Numbered from the stretch's first letter, positions 7,814-16,513 are shown. The stretch: 64,000 nt of DNA from Blautia sp. MSJ-9 (GCF_018919065.1 NZ_JAHLQG010000017.1:62001-126000); one strand, 5' to 3'. Notes: generated from the sequence alone by a model not told the origin. Program-made: numbers and translations.

Positions 7814-9077
7814 TTTCCGCACCTCCCAGCATTTCCAGAAAAGCTCCCAGTCTGGTGGATGTCTGTCCCTCTCCTCCGTGGCTTCTGTCACAGCCGTCAC
7901 CATCCAGGATCAGAAGCGGTAAGCCTGCCTCCTCAAATTTCTTCTTCGCAAGCTGTGCAGCACCAAGCGTATGTTTACATCCCCAGTGACCAAACCACAC
8001 TGCTCCGTCTGCTCCCGCCTGTTTCGCATGGCGGATTCCTGCTTCGATTCTTCTCAGTGCACTTCCGTTCAGTGAATGATATACCATTCTTCTGGCCATA
8101 GCTTCAAATGGTTTCTCCGGATCAAAATCCGGCTCACAGGTTTCTGCCAGTTCACATCCCACAATCTGGGCTTTCTCGCTGAAGCAAAGTTCCTGACGAA
8201 CTGCATCAGACCAGAATGGAATCGTATGCATCCAGTAAATATGTTTGCCTTTCGCTGCAGGTGCTTTCTTAATATCCTCAAGAAGCATCTGTGTATATTT
8301 CTCCTCTTCTGCTGTTCCAAGCAGGATATTATTTGTCATTCCTGCATACAGCGGAGTAACCAGATCAGACGGCACATATCTGTCCGCACGCATCTGCTGA
8401 TATTTTTTATAATTCTCCAGAGTCCGCCTGCTGCATGCAAGACGGTTCTTCAGTGCATCTTCAGAGATTGTTTTACCTGTATTTTTTTCCAGAAATGCTT
8501 TTAACTCTTTTAACTGATCTGCCACATATTGCACATTCTCCTCATTCTGCTGCCACGGCACATCAATGGCAAATGCTGGCACCTGGTAAAAATCGGCCAG
8601 TGTACGGAATGTCAGCAGGTTAGCATCGCAGGTTAAATTCGTATAAACAATACATTTGGGCTTCGGCAACAGCCCTTTCTGTGCCGCGCCAAGAAATGTC
8701 TTATGATAACTGCACAGTGTCTCGGCAATCCCCTGATTCTCTGCCTGCTGCAGAAATGCTCTCTCTGCTTTGCTCGCAGAAAGATAACAGGAAAATCCTT
8801 CTACATTATAAGGATGTAATCCCACCTCCTGCATCATTTCGCAGGGTGTAAAAATACTTACAATAACAGAATCCTCCGGTTTCTGAAGTGGACGCAGCAT
8901 GGTATCCATCATCAGATTTGCAAGATGTCTGTCTGCGGGCATCAGTCTTTTATCCTGCATAAAGCAAAATTTCAGGTTCTGTGCCTCCCATCCCGTTTTT
9001 AACAGCCAGCGGGCGGATTCCGGCTTTGAGTTAGTCAAATTTTCCACATAATGACCAAATGTCTCGATAATCTGCAT
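7806..9077 (-). CDS. 2-hydroxyacyl-CoA dehydratase-like D-component
   Basis: A 423-residue member of the HgdB/FldBC/BcrC-like family of iron-sulfur dehydratases and reductases. Cysteines are seen in FTPCEMMQEVG, YTNLTCDAN, WFGHWGCKHTLG and LDGDGCDR, followed by the conserved GEGQTSTRLGAFLEML end. The start is ATG 9075-9077, seven bases after GAGGAA; an upstream ATG at 9104 has no comparable site. No CoA transferase, acyl-CoA dehydrogenase or EtfAB gene is nearby, so it is not an ordinary amino-acid fermentation cluster. It could also be a double-cubane-type reductase of small molecules; these share the fold and need the same activase. Confidence 0.85.
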   Translation of the reverse strand: MQIIETFGHYVENLTNSKPESARWLLKTGWEAQNLKFCFMQDKRLMPADRHLANLMMDTMLRPLQKPEDSVIVSIFTPCEMMQEVGLHPYNVEGFSCYLSASKAERAFLQQAENQGIAETLCSYHKTFLGAAQKGLLPKPKCIVYTNLTCDANLLTFRTLADFYQVPAFAIDVPWQQNEENVQYVADQLKELKAFLEKNTGKTISEDALKNRLACSRRTLENYKKYQQMRADRYVPSDLVTPLYAGMTNNILLGTAEEEKYTQMLLEDIKKAPAAKGKHIYWMHTIPFWSDAVRQELCFSEKAQIVGCELAETCEPDFDPEKPFEAMARRMVYHSLNGSALRRIEAGIRHAKQAGADGAVWFGHWGCKHTLGAAQLAKKKFEEAGLPLLILDGDGCDRSHGGEGQTSTRLGAFLEMLGGAENE

Positions 9078-9180
9078 AGTCTTCTTCCTCATTATGGTTA
9101 TCATAATTTATCAGTTTTCAGCGCATATTTTTCAGTAGAAAGAAACAATTTCTATTATAACGTTTGATCTTCAAAATAAA

Positions 9181-9224
9181 ATAGCGCTATCAAATATTTT
9201 AGTGATATATTTTTTTGAAGTCAA
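9181..9224 (-). promoter_or_regulatory. Promoter and palindrome upstream of the dehydratase genes
   Basis: TTGACT (9219-9224), 17 bases, TAAAAT (9196-9201) on the minus strand, about 120 bases before the start. A perfect 10-base palindrome ATAGCGCTAT (9181-9190) lies just past the -10, where a repressor could bind. The binding protein is unknown. Confidence 0.55.
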
Positions 9225-9266
9225 GCTGAATTTTCTCCAAAATTTACCTGTTTTTGTACATTCTTC

Positions 9267-9294
9267 TTGACAAAAAAGTCTCAAATGGTACACT
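9267..9294 (+). promoter_or_regulatory. Promoter of the ABC exporter operon
   Basis: TTGACA, 16 bases, TACACT, about 75 bases before the first ABC gene. The region 9282-9298 (CAAATGGTACACTTTTG) covering the -10 is an imperfect palindrome and could be an operator. Confidence 0.55.
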
Positions 9295-9371
9295 TTTGGT
9301 TGTATTATTTTTCAGAAAAAGGAAGTAATATAATATAGGAAAGATTTTTTAGGAAAGGAAGGAATTTAAAA

Positions 9372-11147
9372 ATGCGTTCATTAGCAGTTTATTTAAAGAA
9401 CTACAAAAAAGAAAGTATTCTGGCGCCATTTTTTAAATTTCTGGAAGTTGTATTCGACCTGATCGTGCCGATCATCATCGCACAAATCATCGACGTCGGT
9501 ATCGCAAACCACGACAACGGATATATCATCCAGAGATTTTTTATTCTTATTTTAATGGCAGCCTTCGGTCTTACCTGTAGCATCACGGCTCAGTTCTTCG
9601 CAGCCAAAGCCAGCGTAGGATTTGCCACCAAATTAAGACAGGCAGTTTATGATCATGTTCAGCGTCTGTCCTTTACAGAACTTGATACTCTCGGAACAGA
9701 CACACTGATCACCAGACTTACCGATGATATCAACCAAGTTCAAAATGGTCTGAATATGGGACTTCGTCTTCTTCTTCGAAGCCCGTTCATCGTACTGGGA
9801 TCCATGGTCATGGCGTTCACTATCGACTTCAAATGCGCACTGGTCTTCGCTGTTGCTATTCCATTTCTGTTTCTGGTTGTCTTTGTCATCATGTTTCTCA
9901 GTATCCCGCTGTTCAAGAAAGTACAGGGAAAACTGGACACTGTTACAGGTCTGACAAGACAGAACCTGACAGGTGTGCGTGTGATCCGTGCATTCTGCCG
10001 TGAGAAAGAAGCAGTACAGGAATTTGACACCCGTAATGACGAACTGACAAAGTTAAACCTCTTTGTCGGAAGACTTTCTGCTTTGTTAAATCCTGTTACT
10101 TATGTACTGATCAACATCGCAACGGTTATCCTGATCCAGAAAGCCGGCGTTGAAGTAAACTTAGGCAGCATGCAGCAGGGACAGGTTGTTGCCCTGTACA
10201 ACTACATGGCTCAGATGATCGTCGAACTGATCAAGCTTGCATCCCTGATCATCACCTTAAACAAATCCGCAGCATGTGCAGGACGTGTGGCAGATATCCT
10301 GAAAGTAAAATCTACCATGGATTATCCAACAGCTACTTCTGCTTCCGCTGCTTCTTCTGATGATGCAGTTGTATTTGATGATGTCACTTTCGAATACAGC
10401 GGAGCCGGAGCGCCAAGCCTTTCACATATCAGCTTCTCTGTTAAGAAAGGTCAGACAGTTGGTATCATCGGCGGTACAGGAAGCGGTAAAACCACTCTGG
10501 TCAATCTGATCTCCAGATTCTACGACGCAACCAAAGGAACTGTACTTCTGGATGGTCAGAATATCGAGAATTACGAAAGAAATGACCTCCGTTCCAGAAT
10601 CGGTGTTGTCCCGCAGAAAGCTGCCCTCTTCAAAGGCACGATCCGTGACAATATGAAGTGGGGACGTGAAGATGCCACTGACGAATATCTGTGGCAGGCA
10701 CTTACTACCGCTCAGGGAAAAGAAGTCGTAGAAGGTAAACCAGGTCAGCTTGATTTCGAGCTGGAACAGAACGGCAAGAATCTCTCCGGTGGTCAGAAGC
10801 AGCGACTTACCATTGCCCGTGCTTTGGTAAAGAAACCAGAGATTCTGATCCTGGATGACAGTGCCAGCGCTCTCGACTTCGCAACAGACGCAGCACTGCG
10901 TAAGTCTCTCAACAGACTTGACTGGAATGTAACTACTTTTCTGGTATCCCAGAGATCTTCCAGTATCCAGCAGGCAGATCTGATCCTTGTTCTCGACAAT
11001 GGAAATCTGGCAGGCAAAGGTACTCACGCTGAGTTACTACAGACCTGTGAAACATACCGCGAGATCTATTTCTCTCAGTTTCCTGAAGAGAGGGCAAAAT
11101 ATGCCTCTGCACCTGCAGGTGGTATGATGACGGAGGTGACAGTATGA
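9372..11147 (+). CDS. Heterodimeric ABC exporter, subunit with degenerate ATP site
   Basis: A 591-residue half transporter: six membrane segments (about 20-310), then a nucleotide-binding domain (about 345-575). Walker A is GGTGSGKTTL and the signature is canonical LSGGQ. The Walker B end reads ILILDDS, with Asp in place of the catalytic Glu, and the switch His is Gln (VSQR). This pattern, paired with a partner of the opposite type, marks heterodimeric multidrug-like exporters such as LmrCD, BmrCD and TM287/288. A strong GGAAGG site precedes the ATG, and the stop overlaps the next start (ATGA). The substrate is unknown. Confidence 0.92.
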   Translation: MRSLAVYLKNYKKESILAPFFKFLEVVFDLIVPIIIAQIIDVGIANHDNGYIIQRFFILILMAAFGLTCSITAQFFAAKASVGFATKLRQAVYDHVQRLSFTELDTLGTDTLITRLTDDINQVQNGLNMGLRLLLRSPFIVLGSMVMAFTIDFKCALVFAVAIPFLFLVVFVIMFLSIPLFKKVQGKLDTVTGLTRQNLTGVRVIRAFCREKEAVQEFDTRNDELTKLNLFVGRLSALLNPVTYVLINIATVILIQKAGVEVNLGSMQQGQVVALYNYMAQMIVELIKLASLIITLNKSAACAGRVADILKVKSTMDYPTATSASAASSDDAVVFDDVTFEYSGAGAPSLSHISFSVKKGQTVGIIGGTGSGKTTLVNLISRFYDATKGTVLLDGQNIENYERNDLRSRIGVVPQKAALFKGTIRDNMKWGREDATDEYLWQALTTAQGKEVVEGKPGQLDFELEQNGKNLSGGQKQRLTIARALVKKPEILILDDSASALDFATDAALRKSLNRLDWNVTTFLVSQRSSSIQQADLILVLDNGNLAGKGTHAELLQTCETYREIYFSQFPEERAKYASAPAGGMMTEVTV

Positions 11148-12910
11148 GCCAAGTAACAGCAAAAGATACATCAAAGGGAAAAAGCTCTGAGACCTTTTTC
11201 AAAGTACTGCGCTTCATCGGAAGATACCGTTTCCTGCTGATCCTCAGTATCGCACTGGCAGCAGTTTCTGTGGTTTTGCAGTTATATGTCCCAATCCTGT
11301 TCGGTAATGCCATTGATCAGGTTGTTGCCAAATATCAGGTTAATTTCGAAATGATGTGGTATTATCTGTCACGTATCCTGGTAATGGTTATTCTTTCTTC
11401 TGTTGCCACATGGCTGATGAATGCCATCAACAACCGTATGACCTACCAGACAGTAAAAGATATCCGTGCAAAAGCAATCCGCCATATTCAGAAGCTTCCG
11501 CTCTCTTACCTTGACGGACACAGCACCGGTGATATCATCAGCCGTGTAATTGCAGATGCAGATATTCTTTCAGATGGTCTGCTGCTTGGATTTACTCAGC
11601 TGTTCTCAGGAATCGTAACCATCATCGGAACACTGATCTTCATGTTTTCCAAGAACTTCTGGATCACACTGATGGTCATTGTCCTGACACCATTAAGCTT
11701 CCTGGTAGCAAAATTTATTTCCTCACATACCTTCCAGATGTTCCGGAAACAGAGTGAAGCCCGTGGACGCCAGACAGCTCTTATCGAGGAAATGATCGGA
11801 AACCAGAAAGTTGTTCAGGCTTTTGGATATGAAGATAAATCTTCTGAGCGTTTCGCAAAACTTAATGAAGAATTACAGGACTGCAGTCAAAAGGCAGTTT
11901 TCTACAGCAGTCTTACCAACCCTTCCACACGTTTTGTAAACAATGTAATTTATGCATGTGTAGCACTTGTAGGTGCTTTTATCATTCCGGGAGGCAGACT
12001 GACAGTCGGCGGTCTTTCCGTACTTCTCTCCTATGCCAATCAGTATATGAAGCCATTCAATGATATCAGTTCTGTTGTCACAGAGCTTCAGAACGCACTT
12101 GCATGCGCAGGCAGAATCTTTGATCTGCTTGAAGAAGAACCGGAAGTTGCAGAAGCTTCTAACACACTGGAAAATGTAAAAGGTGAAGTGGATATCAAGA
12201 ATGTATGCTTCCATTATGATGAGTCAAAAAAACTGATCGAGGACTTCAATCTTCATGTAAAACCTGGTATGCGTGTTGCTATCGTGGGGCCCACCGGATG
12301 CGGTAAATCAACCTTTATCAACCTTCTGATGAGATTCTATGATGTAAATGCCGGTTCTATTTCCGTTGACGGTAAACCAATTAAAGACATTACCCGTCAT
12401 TCTCTGAGAAGCAGCTATGGTATGGTGCTTCAGGAAACATGGATCAAAAACGGAACCGTCCGTGACAATATCTCTATTGGAAAACCGGACGCTACAGATA
12501 CTGAGATCATCGAAGCAGCCAAGCTTACCCATAGCTGGGAATTTATCCAGCGTCTTCCTAAAGGACTGGATACCATGCTTAACGAGGACAGCTTAAGTCA
12601 AGGACAGAAACAGCTTCTGTGTATCACACGAGTTATGCTCTGCCTGCCTCCGATGCTGATTCTGGATGAGGCTACTTCCAGTATCGATACCAGAACAGAA
12701 TTACAGATTCAGGAAGCATTTGAACGAATGATGGAGGGAAGAACAAGCTTTATCGTTGCTCACCGTCTCTCCACGATCCGCAATTCAGATCTGATCCTTG
12801 TTATGAAAGACGGAAGTATTATTGAACAGGGTACACATGATGAACTGATCGCGAAGGGCGGCTTTTATCATACTCTGTATAACAGCCAGTTTGCTAAGGT
12901 TTCTGAATAA
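11144..12910 (+). CDS. Heterodimeric ABC exporter, catalytic subunit
   Basis: A 588-residue half transporter overlapping its partner by four bases. It has six membrane segments (about 30-320), and the ATPase domain has Walker A GPTGCGKST, Walker B LILDEATSSID with the catalytic Glu, and switch His in VAHRLSTI. Its signature reads LSQGQ rather than LSGGQ. Combined with its partner this gives one fully consensus site (this Walker A/B with the partner's LSGGQ) and one degenerate site. The family exports drugs, lipids or peptides; nothing nearby narrows the substrate. Confidence 0.92.
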   Translation: MSQVTAKDTSKGKSSETFFKVLRFIGRYRFLLILSIALAAVSVVLQLYVPILFGNAIDQVVAKYQVNFEMMWYYLSRILVMVILSSVATWLMNAINNRMTYQTVKDIRAKAIRHIQKLPLSYLDGHSTGDIISRVIADADILSDGLLLGFTQLFSGIVTIIGTLIFMFSKNFWITLMVIVLTPLSFLVAKFISSHTFQMFRKQSEARGRQTALIEEMIGNQKVVQAFGYEDKSSERFAKLNEELQDCSQKAVFYSSLTNPSTRFVNNVIYACVALVGAFIIPGGRLTVGGLSVLLSYANQYMKPFNDISSVVTELQNALACAGRIFDLLEEEPEVAEASNTLENVKGEVDIKNVCFHYDESKKLIEDFNLHVKPGMRVAIVGPTGCGKSTFINLLMRFYDVNAGSISVDGKPIKDITRHSLRSSYGMVLQETWIKNGTVRDNISIGKPDATDTEIIEAAKLTHSWEFIQRLPKGLDTMLNEDSLSQGQKQLLCITRVMLCLPPMLILDEATSSIDTRTELQIQEAFERMMEGRTSFIVAHRLSTIRNSDLILVMKDGSIIEQGTHDELIAKGGFYHTLYNSQFAKVSE

Positions 12911-12997
12911 TCGCCCTTCAGCAACAAGTTCTTTTCATTACCAGTTGAAATAAATTTCCAATAATGTCAAAAAAATCTTTTCTATTACTGTATGACA

Positions 12998-13006
12998 TGA
13001 TATACT
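12998..13006 (+). promoter_or_regulatory. Extended -10 promoter of the folE transcript
   Basis: TGATATACT has the extended -10 form (TGnTATACT) and lies about 20 bases upstream of the THF riboswitch. The -35 is weak. Confidence 0.5.
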
Positions 13007-13026
13007 GGTGTTGAAATGAATGATAT

Positions 13027-13121
13027 GCAAAATAGGATTTTATGCGTCAAGTGTTCGGTGAATGGGGAGTTGTCACTGAAACGAAAAGTACGTCTTACGG
13101 TATATTATCCGCACCCGTTGC
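13027..13121 (+). promoter_or_regulatory. Tetrahydrofolate (THF) riboswitch
   Basis: The leader of folE carries the conserved blocks of the THF aptamer: GCGTCAAGTG, then GTGAATGGGGAGTTGTCAC, then ACGAAAAG, then TTATCCGCACCCG, closed by GCAA/TTGC arms. Order and spacing match the known class found upstream of folate genes in Firmicutes. It is followed by mutually exclusive hairpins (13124-13203), which indicates transcription termination when THF is abundant. Confidence 0.88.
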
Positions 13122-13123
13122 AA

Positions 13124-13203
13124 ACAATATAAGAGGATATCTCATATTGTGTTAGGGAATGTTTTCGACATACATTCTATCACAATTGGAGATATCCTTT
13201 TTT
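13124..13203 (+). terminator. Riboswitch expression platform: antiterminator and terminator
   Basis: AGGATATCTC (13134-13143) pairs perfectly with GAGATATCCT (13189-13198), and T runs to 13203, making a terminator. The alternative arms ACAATAT (13124-13130) and ATATTGT (13144-13150) enclose and mask the 5' arm. The terminator loop has its own GAATGT/ACATTC hairpin. folE starts 83 bases later. Confidence 0.8.
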
Positions 13204-13285
13204 GTGTATCAAACCTGAAGTGCACGCCCAAAAACTGATTAAAAGGATAATCTCCATTCTACAAATACAAAGGAGGTTATTTTTA

Positions 13286-13843
13286 ATGGTTGATAAACAA
13301 AAAATCGAGCAGGCAGTCCGTCTGCTTCTGGAGGGAATCGGTGAAGATATCACACGGGAAGGGCTGGTCGATACTCCCGACAGAATTGCCCGTATGTGTG
13401 AAGAAATTTACGGAGGTCTCGGTCAGGAGGCAGACCAGCATTTATTAAAACAATTTCCAGTGGAAAATAATGAAATCGTACTGGAAAAAGACATTACTTT
13501 TTACTCTATGTGCGAGCATCACCTGATGCCTTTTTATGGAAAAGCTCATCTCGCCTACATCCCTGACGGCAAAGTTACCGGTTTAAGCAAACTGGCACGT
13601 ACCGTAGAAGTTTATGCCAGAAGACCGCAGATTCAGGAGCGCCTTACCGTCCAGATCGCAGATGCTCTGGAACGCGCCCTGAATCCAAAGGGAATCATGG
13701 TAATGCTGGAGGCAGAACACACCTGTATGACCATGCGCGGAATCAAAAAGCCTGGAAGTAAAACGATCACTACCGTAACCCGCGGCGCATTTAAGGAAGA
13801 TAAGGAACTGCAGAAAATGTTCCTTTCCATGGTAAAAGAATGA
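13286..13843 (+). CDS. folE: GTP cyclohydrolase I
   Basis: This 185-residue enzyme converts GTP to 7,8-dihydroneopterin triphosphate, the first step of folate synthesis. The zinc ligands Cys76 and His79 ([20 protein letters not shown]) and Cys147 (HTCMTMRGI) are present, and length is normal. The start ATG at 13286 follows AAAGGAGG by eight bases; an upstream in-frame ATG has no ribosome site and would add an unrelated extension. Regulation is by the THF riboswitch. All downstream folate genes visible here are truncated, so although folE looks intact it may no longer serve a full local pathway. Confidence 0.95.
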   Translation: MVDKQKIEQAVRLLLEGIGEDITREGLVDTPDRIARMCEEIYGGLGQEADQHLLKQFPVENNEIVLEKDITFYSMCEHHLMPFYGKAHLAYIPDGKVTGLSKLARTVEVYARRPQIQERLTVQIADALERALNPKGIMVMLEAEHTCMTMRGIKKPGSKTITTVTRGAFKEDKELQKMFLSMVKE

Positions 13844-13953
13844 ATACCGATTTCTTAGATATGGATCGTATCAATCAAATCTGGCAGCATCCTGTTTATC
13901 AGGAACATTATAAAAAAATACAGGAACTGTTTTTTATGTTCCGCTGTTTCTGA
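13840..13953 (+). pseudogene. Truncated HD-domain protein gene of the folate operon
   Basis: The ATG overlaps the folE stop (ATGA), the usual coupling in an operon. The 37-residue product begins [20 protein letters not shown], like the N-terminus of the HD-domain hydrolases often found between folE and folP in Lachnospiraceae (from memory; not searched). It then stops before any HD motif. The rest of the gene is missing, and a small inverted repeat lies just beyond. Confidence 0.6.
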
Positions 13954-13995
13954 ATGCTACTGGTCCAGCGAGAAAAAAATATGAAAATTGAATAC

Positions 13996-14058
13996 TAGAG
14001 CGTGTTTGAAAAATCATTCCCACAAATTGTGACGCACATCTTGTTCAAACATGCTTTA
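13996..14058. repeat. 63-base inverted repeat, possible miniature mobile element or IS remnant
   Basis: TAGAGCGTGTTTGAA (13996-14010) and TTCAAACATGCTTTA (14044-14058) are 15-base inverted arms; two positions differ from strict complementarity and both can form G-U wobble pairs in RNA. They enclose 33 bases. The size and placement between two truncated genes suggest the ends of an insertion sequence after internal deletion. No target duplication is clear. Confidence 0.5.
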
Positions 14059-14098
14059 ATCCTCTACATAACCATAAAAGAAAGGATGGTCCCTGCTC

Positions 14099-14368
14099 AT
14101 GAAAATTGGAAACCGTTTATTTGATACTCAAAATCAAACTTACATAATGGGAATTTTAAATATTACTCCTGACTCCTTCTCGGACGGCGGCAAATGGAAT
14201 CACATGGATGAAGCTCTGAAACATACAGAAGCAATGATCGCTGATGGAGTAGATATTATTGATATCGGCGGCGAATCCACGCGTCCTGGCCATACACCGG
14301 TCAGTGCCGACGAAGAAGCTCAGAGAGTCCTGCCGGTTATCGAGGCTGTCAGACAAAATTTAAATAAC
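14099..14368 (+). pseudogene. folP: Truncated dihydropteroate synthase
   Basis: The first about 88 residues are clear [21 protein letters not shown], then [17 protein letters not shown] and a following helix to about [10 protein letters not shown]. The family is normally about 260-280 residues, and the whole remaining barrel (including the sulfonamide/pABA site and the SxRxxH end) is absent. After about 14368 the frame runs on into unrelated sequence and a terminator. The remnant keeps its start but cannot encode an active enzyme. Confidence 0.85.
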
Positions 14369-14400
14369 CAGGTAAATGCTCTTAGCCGCCTGATAAAGTC

Positions 14401-14445
14401 AAAACAGTCCCCGAAATTTCAAAAGATTTCGGAGACTGTTTTTTG
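14401..14445 (+). terminator. Terminator after the folP remnant
   Basis: ACAGTCCCCGAAAT pairs with ATTTCGGAGACTGT with one mismatch, followed by TTTTTTG. It lies about 30 bases past the folP break, probably the original terminator of the folate operon brought close by deletion. Confidence 0.85.
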
Positions 14446-14563
14446 TTCTGTCATTTCACAGTATATTTACATCGAAAAATATTCTTCTGATCATGAAACA
14501 ATTTTGTTATCCGGCTCATGCGAATAACAACATTTTCTTCGCTATGTGGCTCTGCATCGAATA

Positions 14564-14596
14564 ACTTGATCCGCTTCGTAGCTGATTCGGTTAAAT
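14564..14596. repeat. Member A of the dispersed 3'-end repeat (right half)
   Basis: CTTGATCCGCTTCGTAGCTG followed by ATTCGGTTAAAT closely resembles the right half of the copy at 17442-17490. The stop codon of the aminopeptidase gene lies inside its terminal TTAAAT. The left hairpin arm is absent. Confidence 0.5.
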
Positions 14597-16378
14597 CGCA
14601 CGTGTGGCTTCTTTCAGCCATGCTTTCTCATCTTCATCCAAATACGGAGAAATCTTTTCATATACCTGCGCATGATAATTATTAAGAAGTTCTCTCTCAT
14701 GTGCGGTCATCTGCTCCGGAACCACGGCATCAAGGTCAAATGGTACCATAGTCAGGAACTCAAAGCACATAAACTGGCCGAACTGTGTCTTTTCTGCTTT
14801 TTTGCATACGATCATGTTCTCATGGCGGATTCCGTATCCGTCTTCTACATAGTATCCAGGCTCGTCAGATGTGATCATGCCTTCTTCCAGCACTGCATTA
14901 TTTCCCGGAACCACTTTCCAGCGGAAGCTGTTTGGTCCTTCATGGACATTCAGCAGATAGCCGACCCCATGTCCGGTTCCGTGATTAAAATCCTGTCCCA
15001 GTTCCCACAGCGGCCCACGTGCCAGATAATCCAGATTTACACCTGTGCATCCATAACGGAATTTCGCATTTCCCAGATTCAGCATACCACGTAAAACCGC
15101 AGTGAAAAATTTCTTCTGCTCATCTGTTACAGGTCCCATAACAATGGTACGTGTGGTATCTGTAGTACCTTCATAATAGTTTCCGCCTGTATCTGCCAGC
15201 AGGAAGCTTCTCGGCTCGATCGGGATATCGGTCTCCGGTGTTGATGAATAATGGTTGATCGCAGCATGAACTCCATAGGAAATGATCGGATCAAAGCTGT
15301 TGTCAATAAAGTTCTCCTGCTGTGCACGGAAACTGTACAGCTTCTCCTCTGCACTTAATTCGGTCATCGGAATCTTGCCTACATTTTTCTTTAACCAGTA
15401 GATAAACTTTGTAAGTGCCACACCATCTCTGATATGTGCGATACGTTCATTCTCCACTTCTACCGGATTTTTGATTGCTTTTGGAAGAAGGGTCAGGTTC
15501 TCTTCATCCAGAATTTCAACCTCTGCCGGGATATTGCTTACCAGGCGGCTGTTTGCTTTCTGTTTGCAGAGAAGAACTTTCATATCTTTTGCAAATGTTT
15601 TTACATATTCGTAGATGCTGTCATATGGAAGAAGAGTCACGCCGTCTTTTGCCAGAGCATCCAGAACTTCTGCCGGAAATGCCTTCTCATTGGCAAACAG
15701 CTTAATCTCTTTCTGAGTCATTACCAGATAAGACAGGACAACCGGGCAGCAATGTACATCTCCGCCACGGATGTTTAACAGCCATGCGATATCATCCAGA
15801 GAAGTCAGGACAAAGGCATCTGCTCCCTTTTCTTCCATTGCCTTGCGGATCTTTGCGCATTTATCTGCGCGGGATTCTCCTGCCCATTTTACATCCAGTT
15901 CCATCACCGGCTCGCAGGAAAGTGCCGGACGGTCTTCCCATACCTCTCCTACCAGATCATAATCTACAGAAAGGGAAGCGCCTTTCTTTCCGAGCGATTC
16001 TGAAAGTTCAGCTGCCTCTTTTGCACTGATGGTTCTTCCGTCAAATCCAAGGCACATGCCTTCTCCTAATTTCTCTTCCAGAAACTGATGAATTGTCGGA
16101 ACTCCCGGCTCTCCCATCTTAAAAAGATCTACACCTGTTCCCTCTAACTGTGCGGCTGCCTGGATAAAATAACGTCCGTCTGTCCACAGACCGGCCATAT
16201 CCTGCATGATCACTGCAGTTCCCGCAGAACCGGTAAATCCTGTAATATATTTTCGGCATTTGAAATATTCTCCAACATATTCAGATGCATGGAAATCATC
16301 TGTCGGGACCAGATAAGCATCAATCTTTTTCTCTTTCATGCGTTCCCGAAGCGCGGTAATTCTTTCTTTTACTGTCAT
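14591..16378 (-). CDS. Xaa-Pro aminopeptidase, M24B family
   Basis: A 595-residue cytoplasmic metallopeptidase that removes an N-terminal residue before proline. It has two creatinase-like N-terminal domains and a C-terminal pita-bread domain. Metal-site motifs are seen in LLADTGGNYYEGTTDTTRT (two Asp), HGTGHGVG (His), and the Glu residues of MITSDEPGYY and CFEFLTMVP. Length fits the long eukaryote-like APP1 group common in Clostridia. The start is the ATG at 16376-16378, eight bases after AGGAG; an in-frame ATG upstream lies inside a leader hairpin and is rejected. Confidence 0.93.
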   Translation of the reverse strand: MTVKERITALRERMKEKKIDAYLVPTDDFHASEYVGEYFKCRKYITGFTGSAGTAVIMQDMAGLWTDGRYFIQAAAQLEGTGVDLFKMGEPGVPTIHQFLEEKLGEGMCLGFDGRTISAKEAAELSESLGKKGASLSVDYDLVGEVWEDRPALSCEPVMELDVKWAGESRADKCAKIRKAMEEKGADAFVLTSLDDIAWLLNIRGGDVHCCPVVLSYLVMTQKEIKLFANEKAFPAEVLDALAKDGVTLLPYDSIYEYVKTFAKDMKVLLCKQKANSRLVSNIPAEVEILDEENLTLLPKAIKNPVEVENERIAHIRDGVALTKFIYWLKKNVGKIPMTELSAEEKLYSFRAQQENFIDNSFDPIISYGVHAAINHYSSTPETDIPIEPRSFLLADTGGNYYEGTTDTTRTIVMGPVTDEQKKFFTAVLRGMLNLGNAKFRYGCTGVNLDYLARGPLWELGQDFNHGTGHGVGYLLNVHEGPNSFRWKVVPGNNAVLEEGMITSDEPGYYVEDGYGIRHENMIVCKKAEKTQFGQFMCFEFLTMVPFDLDAVVPEQMTAHERELLNNYHAQVYEKISPYLDEDEKAWLKEATRAI

Positions 16379-16411
16379 TGCATTTTCTCCTTTGCATACC
16401 TCTATAGGCAT

Positions 16412-16449
16412 GAAAAGGGCGGCCACATAGAAATGCAGCAGCCCTTTTC
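16412..16449 (-). terminator. Hairpin between the LarE-like gene and the aminopeptidase
   Basis: GAAAAGGGC (16412-16420) and GCCCTTTTC (16441-16449) form a 9-bp stem in the short gap. On the minus strand the 3' arm ends in CCCTTTTC, so it may weakly terminate the upstream transcript or attenuate the aminopeptidase. Confidence 0.5.
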
Positions 16450-16513
16450 TCTATTTAACAGTGTAATGATATCTGAGATATTTGTCAACTGATTTGTCGG
16501 TGTATATCCCGCC

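Noticed and set aside
13202-13285. An N-terminal extension of folE from an upstream ATG
   Set aside because: It would begin in the riboswitch terminator's T-tract, has no ribosome site, and the ATG at 13286 has a strong AGGAGG.
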